Below, piece by piece: positions 11,866-22,332 of a stretch of 64,000 nt of DNA (the first letter of the stretch is position 1; every line of letters starts with the position of its first letter). Origin of the DNA: Engraulis encrasicolus (Eukaryota > Chordata > Actinopteri > Clupeiformes > Engraulidae). A model generated the notes under the pieces. It ran no database searches. It saw only the letters and a list, made by a program, of their open reading frames with translations, and had not been told where the DNA came from. The stretch covers positions 11,679,696 through 11,743,695 of the forward strand of contig NC_085866.1 in assembly GCF_034702125.1 (NCBI RefSeq), read 5' to 3'. A program made the translations under genes and the position numbers.

Positions 11866-11991
11866 TTTTACTCGCCTCGCTCGAAGATAAAATATTTTCA
11901 ACTCGGGATCCGCCCACATCGCTGGAACACATTATTGAGTTCATTCGCTGAGCGAGTAACTAGCAGCAACGTGTGTGTACGGCCCTTTAGG
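11866..11991 (-). repeat. Truncated copy of the GGGCCGTACACACA MITE
   Basis: Read on the minus strand this matches the left half of the MITE at 21074-21374, from AAAGGGCCGTACACACACGT through TGAACTC and GTGGGCG to CGAGCGAGGCGAGTAA. The other half is absent. It abuts the TTACGTTGG array. Confidence 0.72.
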
Positions 11992-12650
11992 CGTGGGCTA
12001 ACCCATAGAATGTTAGTAATATACAATCTATGTGTTAATCACATGATGGTGAGCTGGTGGTTACAGTGAAGGCAGGTTGGCAAAAAGGAAAGACGGGAGA
12101 AAGAGGAGAGGGCCAGAAGAGGCAGGCAACTGGTCACTCAAAATTTATCCAAGAAAGAAGGTATGCTCAGTCAATGACATAGCATTTTCAAACGCTATCA
12201 AATGGTAAGAATCCTTGGATTAGCCTCCAAGAGAGCACGTTAGCACATTTTATAGGCCTATAGGGAGGGAAAGTAATCTCATCGCCCCCTGCTGGCAACG
12301 TTCCAACCCCCTGCAACAAATGAATGTTTTTTTTCTTTGAAAAATTACATCTCGGCCCTGACGACGAAGTAGAAGTAGTGGCAGTCATATTATGGGCATG
12401 TTGGCCCGTTTTATCGAATCAGGTGGTAAAATGTTCGGTTTTTCACTGATCTGAGCTGATTTTAATATTCTTTAAAAAGCTAATACAGAACTACACTGAC
12501 TGGCATGTGTGGCTTGTTTACTCCATGTAATTAGCATAGCCAAATTAGCATAGCCAAACATGAGCCAGAGAGGTGGTTACTCATCACCACAGAAGCCATC
12601 ATATCTACTAGAGAATTTAAAACCATACCAAAATGATCGCGTGTATATAT
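11992..12650. other. No gene seen
   Basis: No sustained open frame or repeat boundary was recognised. Confidence 0.4.
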
Positions 12651-12658
12651 GTGTAATA

Positions 12659-13043
12659 TAGGGTGACCAGACGTCCCGGTTTGACCGGGACAGTCCCAGT
12701 TTGGAGTTGTGTGTCCCAGGTCCCAAGCAAACCGTCTTGGGACACAAATATGTCCCGGTTTTGGCCACCCACTACATTGCGCCATGTCTATCAGGGTAAA
12801 TATATGGAAAAGATTACATGTTTACCTGCCACAGTTAATGGCAGCCAGCGCTTGTATAGAAAGTCTGAAGGAGTCAGTTGCGATTTGTCATTCCTCCCTC
12901 TAAAATTGATCAGAATGCAGGAAATTGCATCTAAAAAATACACATTTTCCTGGGGGAGGACCCCCAGACCCGCCCGCCAAATATTGTCCTTCAGTCACGC
13001 ACGAAGTGTCCCGGTTTCAGACTACAAAAATCTGGTCACTCTA
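12659..13043. mobile_element. hAT-type MITE with perfect 8-bp target duplication
   Basis: Left end TAGGGTGACCAGACGTCCCG and right end ATCTGGTCACTCTA are inverted with few mismatches. GTGTAATA is repeated exactly at 12651-12658 and 13044-13051. The interior carries several TGTCCCGGTTT motifs near both ends. Confidence 0.87.
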
Positions 13044-13051
13044 GTGTAATA

Positions 13052-13846
13052 AGAAGACAATGTGGAACTCATAGGATTACAAGAATGTGAAGATATGCGA
13101 AGAACTTGCGTTCGTTCGCGTTCATTTGTTTCTCTGTGTTGTCAACGAGGCGCGAAGCACAGCATGCTGGGAGCTGTAGTCCGTTTCCGACCAGATTGGC
13201 ACAATTTCTATTTTTCTTAAAAGGGCAAAAAATGACTTAAGATTTTCACGGGTAGTAATTCATGCTATTGTGTACGCTGAAAAATGTGTCTGGTGTTATA
13301 ATTCCAAGTCATATCTTTGTGGGATATTTTTAAAAACTTGTCTATGGGAGTTTCAATAGGATCACCCTGGTGTTTGGAACGTAACCGCTAGGATCGCTGT
13401 TTTCCACTTTCCCTCCCAATTTAAAAACACTACCTTTATTGTCACCGTGCTCAAATGGAAAAAATGGATGAACGTCCGTGATAAACTATGAACCTCGTGG
13501 GGATTAAGTGAAATCTTAACCACAGAGTGGTGGGCAAATGTGAAAGCAACCGACAGCATCAGTTGAAACTAATGTGCGGGAAATTAACGCAGATCTGACA
13601 AACAACCTGTAGGCTAGCCTACGTTGGGGATGCTGCCATCATCCATTGAAGTATCATGTTTGCGCAGGGGAGCGGTGCTTTTTACAAGCGGTGCCTATTT
13701 TACAATTATCCCTCACACAACAATGCAACAACGCGAAGAAGCCTAATGGCTAGGACAAGAGATTGTTTTGTTCTCATATCACTAAGAATTTTACCCTTGG
13801 CACGAAATGAATGCTTATCGGACGTCTAAATTAGACTAATGTCAGC
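13052..13846. other. No gene seen
   Basis: No conserved coding frame or element boundary was found. AGCATGCTGGGAGCTGTAGT near 13162 resembles a motif found in some vertebrate promoters and repeats, with no gene beside it. Confidence 0.4.
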
Positions 13847-13854
13847 GTGGTGCT

Positions 13855-14833
13855 TAGAGGTGCTCCGATTGCTCGGCTGCCGATCATGACCGGCCGATAA
13901 TGGCCAAAAATAGCCTGATCGGTGATCGGAAAAACATGCCGATCAAAAAAACGATCGAGAGATATTAAATTCCTCATGCAACCATTTGCCTTTACACCTG
14001 GCGCTGCGTGTAGGCGCTGGTTCTGCACAGCTGCAACTGTACCAAAAGAAGGCATCTTTGCTTGTCAATAACTTTTCGCCATTCCCCCCTTCATTTCCAC
14101 CATTCATAACCATATCTGCATCAACAATGATCTGATTTTCCGATCCATGCGCCGTTTACCTGACAATGTAATTTGCGATTGAGTACTCGCCAGTGAGCCA
14201 TTTTACGTTATAACCTGTGTAGTTGCCTCGGTCAGCACGCGACAACTTCACATTGTCAGCACAAACATGTCAATTATTGTTTTCAAAGTTGTAATTGGCA
14301 GTCAGTCGATTAGTTTGATAGTCGCTGGAACACCAAACGGCGACAGATGTGGTTAAAACTTGAGAGAGAGATTCAGAACGGTAGTGGAGCACTGCAACTG
14401 TGGACGCTGACAGAGAGGGGAGGGGCTCTCCTCACGAGGCTGCTCATTTAAAGCGACAGGTTGTTTTTTTCTCGTATGTGGAAGACTATTTGATGTAATG
14501 TTTCAGTTTCAGTTCAATCTTAAATAGTTTAGTTATTCTATGCAATAACTTATACATTGATTAATACTGTAGACTGTATTACCAACACTAGTCTGAAAGA
14601 TAATAATAATAATAATCATAATAATCATAATATAATAGCCTAATAATAGACATGTGCAAATTAAGATTGATTGGTTTATGGGCAGAAATGGTATTCAATA
14701 AGGATAATTAATAGGCTATTAAAAAAATAGGAAATCATTTTTGTGATCGGCAATGATCGGTAATCGGCAGATAAAGATTTTTGGTGATCGGTATCGGTGA
14801 TCGGGCCAAAAAATGGTGATCGGAGCACCTCTT
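13855..14833. mobile_element. hAT-type non-autonomous element, 0.98 kb
   Basis: Ends TAGAGGTGCTCCGAT and ATCGGAGCACCTCTT are inverted, and GTGGTGCT is exactly duplicated at 13847-13854 and 14834-14841. Many copies of GATCGG/CCGATC lie just inside both ends, a subterminal repeat pattern typical of hAT elements where transposase binds. No transposase frame remains. Confidence 0.87.
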
Positions 14834-15238
14834 GTGGTGCTGATAGACAGCGCACCATTTCAAACTCGTCAATCTGGTCACGTTCGGTTTAAGTCCGACA
14901 GAAAACTTGGATACAGAAAATGAACAGCGATTTGACGAGACAGCTGCAGATTAGTAGCCTAGAAATCTAGACGCCCCTAGCGACCGCAAATTGAATTTGC
15001 TCCCGGGGGCAGTCTAGCGGACCCCGGTCGTTTTGCAAGGCTGAAAGTTAAGCTTATCCGATGACAGGGCCAATCAAATCGCGAGGGGGGCCGGGCTACT
15101 TAGAAAACAGGAAACTTTCTAAGAAGAAACATGGTGGTCGTCCGTGCTACGTACAGCACGAAAGTGTTTAAGACTTACTTAATTTAAAAAGCCTGGATGA
15201 TAATACATTTCGTGACTGACATGGATTGATGTAATAAT

Positions 15239-17110
15239 TAGGGGTGGGCAAACTTGAAAATCTTTAATCGCATTAACTCAATGACTTTCTGTGATTAATC
15301 GCGATTATTCGCATAGCGCGCGGAACCCAAATATGAATTCAAAAGCGCCAATATATTTAAAAATGTCAGCTTACCAAATCACTTATTACACCGTAATTAT
15401 CATATATCACAGACGACCACAGTAAGAAATGGAATCTTTGCTGGGTTTTTTTAACAGACTATCTATATTGACATTTTCTAAGATGAAGTAGACCAATCAT
15501 AATGATAATTTGCATATGTAGGCTACTGTAAACTGTAATAGGCCTATATCTATCTTTCAAAATAGAAATGGACCTATTTGCCAATCTAGGCCTACATATC
15601 ACACTACGTTATAGGCCTAAAGCATGCCCATAACTAATGAAACAAATTATTGTAGAGGAGAGGGGGTTTTTTTGCATAAAATTAGGCCTACTAGGCTATT
15701 AAAGACTAGAGTATCACCATTATTGCATACACTTATTAAACTATAGGCTATTTAGATTGAACTTAAGCTAAAATATTAGAAACTCAAATTAGGATAGTCT
15801 ACATTGGCCTACAAGAAACAAAACTTGTCACTTGAAATGAATTAGGCAAGCAGGCGTGTGTGTGAAATGCCCCTCCTTCCCTCTCTGTCAAGAGCGTGGA
15901 GTAGCCTAGAACTCTACCGTCCACTCTGCGTCCTCATCTGTCGCTATTAGGGGTCTTACACACCAAGGCGGTAAAGCATCGCGGAACGGCCGCGTTTTTT
16001 ACCGGCGTCAGTGAAAATACATTGAAACCTATCTGTCCTTACACACCAACCGGCGGTAGTCGGGCGTCAGCGGCGCGGGAGCCGGCTCCGCGCCGCGCTG
16101 CATTTGGAAAATAGAACTCGAGTGTATTTTTCACGCCGGCGACCGGCGGTGTCTCATTCAAATGAATGGCAAAGTAGCATGCTAGCTTTGGCTGTGGGGA
16201 GGGTTTTGAATAGGACTGGCCGCGCACGCCGACGCTGTCAGTGTGAAAGGCAGAGAACAACACGCTGGCCAAAACAAGCGGAAAGACCGCGTCCGTCCCG
16301 GGACCGTTCCGTTCCGCCTTGGTATGTTTTGGCCCTTATTTTGGTGTTTCAGCGACCAGAAACTAATCGACTGACTGCTGGCAGTAATTAGGCTACAACT
16401 TTCAAATCAATAACGTTGACATCACAAAACAATAACATAGGCCTAAACGCTGACAACGTGAGGTTGCTGATGTCGGGTGAACTTTTTGGCACGGCGAAAT
16501 CATACTATTTTGGTGCCGATATGAATGCTGAAAGGCGCTGAAGTTAAATGCAATTAGACTTAGGCTAAAGATGCATTCTTTTACCGCTGATTTTTCAACT
16601 GTGCAACTTCTGCTAGCCTACCATACATGCGCAACGCCAGATGTAGGTAGAAACCAAAACGTTGCCTGAGGAATTAATATCTCGCGGTCGGCTTTTTGAG
16701 CAAGGCTTTAGTTCTCAGCTATGCACACTGTCAGTCCGCGTGTCCTTATTGACAGCTGATACATTTTTTCATAACCTGGCCAAGGCGCATATGCTGTTCG
16801 AGAGCTACGCAATGAGGGCTGTAGAACTTTGTACCGAAAATGTCCATTCAGAAGTTTTGCCTACTTTCTACACCCTGATGTCTTTTTCTCTGTCAGCTGT
16901 CACTGGTGGTCTCCAACTGCTGTGTCCTGCGTGCGAGGGGCAGGGCTTTAAGAGCGCTGACGCTTTCAAAATAAAAGTAGGATAAACGAATGACGCAACG
17001 GTCATAAAAGGCAAAAAAAATCCCAATGCGTTAAGCGTTAACAAAATTGTCGGGCGATACTGACCTCAATAGTTAACGCACCGTTAACGCGTTAACGTTG
17101 CCCAGCCCTA
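15239..17110. mobile_element. hAT-type non-autonomous element, 1.87 kb
   Basis: The left end TAGGGGTGGGCAA and right end TTGCCCAGCCCTA are inverted, and GTAATAAT is exactly duplicated at 15231-15238 and 17111-17118. Subterminal AATCGCGATTA- and GTTAACGCGTTAAC-type sequences lie inside each end. A GC-rich block (about 15950-16250, starting GGGGTCTTACACACC) looks like a further inserted repeat. Open frames inside (16104-16391, 16662-16985) show no recognisable transposase motif. Confidence 0.84.
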
Positions 17111-17258
17111 GTAATAATACACCATGAACCATGAACATTTGATCATTCAATGTTTTAAACTAGCTCGGTAAGCTAATTTGAGCATTTTACAGAACCCAGA
17201 TAGTCACACGCTAGGCCTATTATCAGACCACTACTGTAGGTGTAGAATGAAATTGCTG

Positions 17259-17575
17259 CCCCAATTTCTAATAAGACACGTGCCATTAAAAATGAGACAT
17301 TTGGGAGCTTTGAAAGTCTTTGAGTAGCTTACTAAATAGATGGGAATGACACCTAGTCTACCAAGCTAGTGGCTAGCTAACCTGTCGTCAATAACACAGA
17401 GCTAGGTATCCAGCCTTGTATTATATGCCTGCCCCAAATTCTAATAAGATCTTGGGAGCTTTGAAAGTCTTTAAGTCGCTTACTAAATAGATGGGAATGA
17501 CACTTAGTCTACCGAGCTAGCGGCTAGCCAACCTGTCGTCAATTACACAGAGCTAGGTATCCAGCCGTGTATTAG
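17259..17575 (+). repeat. Tandem duplication, two units of about 185 bp
   Basis: Unit 1 (about 17259-17440) and unit 2 (about 17441-17575) share, in order, GGGAGCTTTGAAAGTCTTT, CTTACTAAATAGATGGGAAT and CACAGAGCTAGGTATCCAGC with few differences. No coding function is seen. Confidence 0.78.
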
Positions 17576-19084
17576 TTATGGGTATACGGCTAGCTAGCTA
17601 ACACCGAACATGCCATGTTGACAACAATCATAAATATAACCATTTAACAAGCCCCAAATTGCTCAACATCTCGCTGGTTGATGTGGTTGAAAACGAGGCA
17701 TTTTTGAACTGTGTAAGTGAAAACACGATTTATTAGGAAACTTGTTTCTGGCTGTGGTGATCACACGCATTCACTGCTACGACGGCTCGAAGTTGCCGCT
17801 TCACCTACAAAGGGGCGTGACGCGTGTACGTTCTGAAAGACAGCTGTGACGTTACACAGAAGTGTGTGGGGATTGGTTGTTCCACCATCCTGTTGCGTGG
17901 CGTTGAGTGCCAAGGCATTTTGATAGACAACCGTTTATCCCGCCCACACTGTCTCCGAGCTCACCTAGACCCTTGTACAGCTTTTTGCTGTACGGGTCTG
18001 GCTCGCTAGGCTAGCAGGTTAGATATTGCCGGCCCATCACTAAAGCATTTTGGATGATCTGCTTATTACACAGCCTATGGTTACCTGACTGACACCTACT
18101 ACCAATAAGCTCTGTGAGTGCAATGGAATTGCGTCACGGACCCAGGTGGCAATACTACATGGAGTAGGCGCAAAGAAAGCAAATGGAAAACGTTGAATAG
18201 GCCTAAGCTATCTACGCAATTTTAATTGTTAAAGGGACACTGTGCAGGAAATGGTCAAAAAATGTACTGCAACTATGCTGCTCATTGAAACTGGGCTGCC
18301 TATTGCCAAATTTGATCTTTGGGTGGTTGACGTTTAAGGGCGTAACGCAAAAAAAAAAAGTTTTTCAAATTCCTGAAAAAAATGATGGATAAAAATTGAA
18401 AAAAAAAGAAAAGAAAAGAAAAAAGCACTTAGTGGTCTGTGGAATTTCACCTTATTTTCGCCATTTGCATGTCACACCGCAGGGAAATGGAGTCACACCA
18501 CAGGGAATTCACTGCATTATGACCATTTTAATCATTTTGTATACATGACTGACATCTGAGCTCGTGCTAACTTGATAATGATATTGTGTTTAATCTTAAT
18601 ACGTGTTTTCATTTATTAAAAAAAACTAACTTTTTTTCCTCCTATAAGAGCAGTCACACCACAGGACACCATAAAATAAACCTAAGCATTGCGTGACAGA
18701 AAGATTGCAATATGAAGACATATTAAGAGGTTAAGAGTCACCTTAAACTTCCACAGCACTCTCCAATAACTGAGGTACTGACTGGTTAGGAGCCAGTCTT
18801 TAAGATCCTCGTAGTTGGCCTTGCAGCTGCCCATTCACAAACATTGACATACATGTCACCCCACAGGACGCAATTTGTCTTACGAAATTGAACTTGTAGT
18901 TAATTAATATTACTGTCTTGACTTTTTTCACATTCACATATCTTAATATAAAGTTAATATCTATGCAATCATGCCAAATGCTTCATACATTATTCAAAAT
19001 GTTGTTGGTTAATTTATATATATATATATTATATTCCAGGTTTCATTAATGTTAGTCACACCGCATGATATTTGACATATAAAC

Positions 19085-19289
19085 TGTAGATCATTTCGTA
19101 AATGGTTAGTTCTGCTTCGATTGTCTATCACTGGCCACCGTACTGATATGACGTTGGCCAATCAGAACTCTTATCTCCTCAGTTATGTTTTTATGTTATG
19201 CATCTGCCGCGAGCACTTCACTTCATTAAACCTACAGTAACGGTAACCTTGTGTCGCGTTGTCCTTGAGTAAAAGAGTAACTTTTTACA
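19085..19289 (+). repeat. 5' LTR of the gypsy element
   Basis: It starts TGTAGATCATTTCG and ends AACTTTTTACA. It differs from the 3' LTR at only a handful of positions by eye (for example AAATGGTTAG versus AAATGATTAG, CTGCCGCG versus CTGGCGCG), which implies a fairly young insertion. Confidence 0.93.
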
Positions 19290-19429
19290 TGGTGTCAGAA
19301 GCCGGACGGACCTTCTCGCCTGCGAGTTTATATTTTCTTTACCGTGTACGTCTAGTAGTGTTTGTTTGTTACGTTTTGTTTGTTAGCCACAACATCAACA
19401 ACGTCAACGGCCCTCGTTTCTTCCCTGTG

Positions 19430-20572
19430 ATGGATGGATTTTGCAGACCCGACCCCCTTGTCTTTAATAAAAACATCGCCGAGAATTGGCGAGTTTTTGA
19501 AAAGGAATATGACATCTTCATTGCCGCTGCACACTACGACAAGCCAGCTAAGACCCAGGCTTACATTCTCCTCAACATCGCCGGACCAGAGGCCATCGAG
19601 CGGGAGCGTTCATTCGTCTATGCCCTAGAGGTGCGCGTTCCCGAGGGTGAAGGACAGTTCAGGATTGTCACTCCCGCCGAGTCTAGAGAGGACCCAGAAT
19701 GTTTGAATAGGAAGTTTGCCGAAATCTCCAACTCTCAAAACAACCGGACAATGGACAGGCACAAGTTTCACACACGAAACCAAAAGCAAGGTGAGACAAT
19801 TGAATCATTTATTAGCGATCTGAGGATCAAAGCTAAATGCTGTCACTTCGGGGAGATTACTGACGAGCTAATATGTGACCGCATCGTCTGCAGCATTACC
19901 AGTGACACCCTGAGGAAAGCCCCGTTGAGGGATACTGAGCTCACTTTGGCCAAAGCAATTTCAATCGCCCGAATCCACGAGATGACTGAGGAAAGCAGTA
20001 AAACTCTAGCAACAGCAGCTACCAGCGTTGACGCGGTCAAGCCAGCCCCAAGCAGTTTAGGGAGACCCAAGCCACTATACGCTCCACAAACCACAAATTG
20101 CCCAAACTGTGGAGGTAGCCACGCAGCCAGGCGGGAAAACTGCCCTGCTTTCGGAAAACAGTGTCACGGCTGCGGGAAGTTAAACCATTACAAACACTGC
20201 TGCAAGTCTAAACCACACAGCCAACTAGGTAGGATTATGAGACGTTCGGTGAACGAAATCGAGGTGGCGGAATCAACGTGTGATCAGGGGTTATTCTATG
20301 TGGACTGCGTTAACTCCGAAACTGCTGAGAAAGATGAGGGATTTGTCATCATGGACATAAACAACAAACGTCTGGAAATGAAAGTTGACATAGGGGCGAG
20401 ATGCAATGTGATGTCACTTAAGACTTACAGAAGAGTAGCAAAGGGAGAACACCTAGTTAAGCAAGGGAAAGCTGTCAGCCTTGTCGCTTATGGGGGCACC
20501 AGGATCGAGACCAGCGGTACTGTCACACTGCCATGTCGCCTAAATAGACAGGTCATCAGCTGGGAAAATTAG
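19430..20572 (+). pseudogene. gag-protease frame of the gypsy element, 3' truncated
   Basis: The frame is open from upstream of 19289, but the LTR ends there, so the ATG at 19430 (MDGFCRPDPLVFNKN) is the likely start. It encodes a gag capsid-type region (RKFAEISNSQNNRTMDRHKF, FISDLRIKAKCC), then two cysteine-rich zinc knuckles (CPNCGG...CPAFGKQC and CHGCGKLNHYKHCC), then an aspartic protease core with VDIGARCNVMS, where Ile replaces the usual Thr/Ser of the D-T/S-G motif. At 20547 the frame enters the inverted repeat of an inserted DNA element and reaches a stop at 20570-20572. The frame does not resume directly in phase with pol after the insertion; one base is unaccounted for. Confidence 0.87.
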
Positions 20573-22329
20573 GCCTTTCGTCCTACCGCACTTTTCTCTG
20601 TGGATTACTGACCAGAAGCCCTATTGGAAGAAATTAAAACATGGGGCCACGTCAATTTTTGCTCAGAATTCAATATGGCCGCCATTTTCCAAAATGACTT
20701 GTTTTCATGCATTATTACATTGTACTATAAGGTGATATTCATGAACGATTAATATCTTTCAGCATTATTCTGTCCTATTTCCTTACATACATGTTTACAA
20801 AGGTTGACTAAACTAAAACAAACTAAAATAAAGTTCGCCACCTTGCAGTATCCAAAGGAAAGTGCTGAAAATAATGATTGAAATGCACATACAGAGTCTA
20901 TGGCAGGGAAAATTAGGCCTATAGTCCTGTCAGGGTTTTCACAGTGGATTACAGACCAGAAGGCCTATTGAAAAAGATTCTCCAGCTGGTTTCCATCTCA
21001 AATGTGCTCCAAAATTCAAAATGTTCTCTGTTTTTCAGAATGGCAGACTTTCATACATTTTTCTCAATACTGTAAAGGGCCGTACACACACGTCGCTGCT
21101 AGTTACTTGCTCAGCGAATGAACTCAATAGAATGTCAATGTGTTCCAGCGAGACTAGCAGGCGAGTACTGTACAAGCGATGCGATGTGGGCGAGTTGAAA
21201 ATATTTTATCTTCGAGCGAGGCGAGTAAGCGAGTAACCCATTGGAAAGCAGAGTTCTGTACTTCTTGCCTGTCCATTGGCAGTTGAAGCCGCGGGAACGT
21301 TCCATGATAGAGTAACGAGTAGGCGAGCAAGCGAGAAGCTAGTAAATAGCAGCGATGTGTGTGTACGGCCCTTAAGACCCTAATTATCAATAAAGGCAAC
21401 CTATTTTCAGTGAAATTCTGTCCTATCTCCAATCTACAGACGTGAGTACAAAGGTTCGCAACAGAATGATGTAACTTAAATATATCTTGCCCCTTTGAAA
21501 TATCCTAAGGATTGTTTTCAGAAAATGATTGAAGTACACATACACAGTTGACTGCTGAACAATAGGCGAGTACATTTAGGGTTTAACCCCAAAAAAATTG
21601 ATACAAAAGGTTTTTTTATGGATTCTATTACTATTGGACCTGCTAAATGACGTACTAAAAATCTAGTAAAATCTGACTTTGGGAAATGAGTTTTTGACTT
21701 TGGGAAATGAGCTGCTGAAAGACCCAAAATACCTAGTGACACTATGATTCATCACTGATGATGTGCCCTGACAAAACGGCACATGGATATTATCATAGCA
21801 GTAGTGTCTTTATCCACCCAAACAGCACTCCAAACAAACGGATCCTGAAAACATGTTAGTTCATGCCAAAATTTTGGAGGACATAGATACCCCCAAGTTC
21901 TTTTTCAATAGGCCTTCTGGTCTGTAATCCACTGTGAAAACCCTGACAGGACAATAGGCCTAATTTTCCCTGCCATAGACTCTGTATGTGCATTTCAGTC
22001 ATTATTTTCAGCACTTTCCTTTGGATATTGCAAGGTGGCCAACTTTATTTTCATTTGTTTTAGTTTAGTCAACCTTTGTAAACATGTATGTAAGGAAATA
22101 GGTCAGAATAGTGCCGAAAGATGTTAATCGTTCATGAATATCACCTTATAGTACAATGTAATAATGCATGAAAACAAGTCATTTTGGAAAATGGCGGCCA
22201 TATTGAAATCTGAGCAAAAATTGACGTGGCCCCATGTTTTAATTTCTTCCAATAGGGCTTCTGGTCAGTAATCCACAGAGAAAAGTGCGGTAGGACGAAA
22301 GGCCTAATTTTCCTAGCTGATGACCTGTC
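20547..22329. mobile_element. Long-TIR (foldback) DNA element inside the gypsy element
   Basis: Arms of roughly 430-450 bp at each end are inverted copies of one another. The outer ends read GACAGGTCATCAGCTGGGAA on the left and its inverse (one mismatch) on the right, flanked by TA (20545-20546 and 22330-22331). Each arm holds two direct copies, about 335 bp apart, of a block containing GGAAAATTAGGCC...GTGGATTAC...GACCAGAAG. The centre contains a further MITE and no transposase. A TA target suggests the Tc1/mariner supergroup. Confidence 0.82.
21074..21374. mobile_element. MITE with AAGGGCCGTACACACAC ends, innermost insertion
   Basis: The left end AAAGGGCCGTACACACACGT and right end GTGTGTGTACGGCCCTT are inverted. 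The interior has recurring GGCGAGTA/GCGAG motifs. It lies in the centre of the long-TIR element. A half copy is at 11866-11991. Confidence 0.78.
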
Positions 22330-22332
22330 TAA

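Larger units (their letters stand above)
14956..18013. mobile_element. Possible outer element around the hAT insertion
   Basis: The left side has TAGCCTAGAAATCTAGACGC and the right side, on the other strand, GCTAGCCTAGCGAGCCAGAC. These could be the two ends of an element split by the hAT insertion at 15239-17110. The pairing is short and imperfect and I could not fix a target duplication, so this is tentative. Confidence 0.35.

Noticed and set aside
12600..13050. Open frame 12663-13049 as a gene
   Set aside because: It lies almost entirely inside a hAT MITE with defined ends and target duplications.
16104..16391. GC-rich open frame in the 1.87-kb hAT element
   Set aside because: Composition follows a CpG-rich inserted repeat and there is no motif or splice support.
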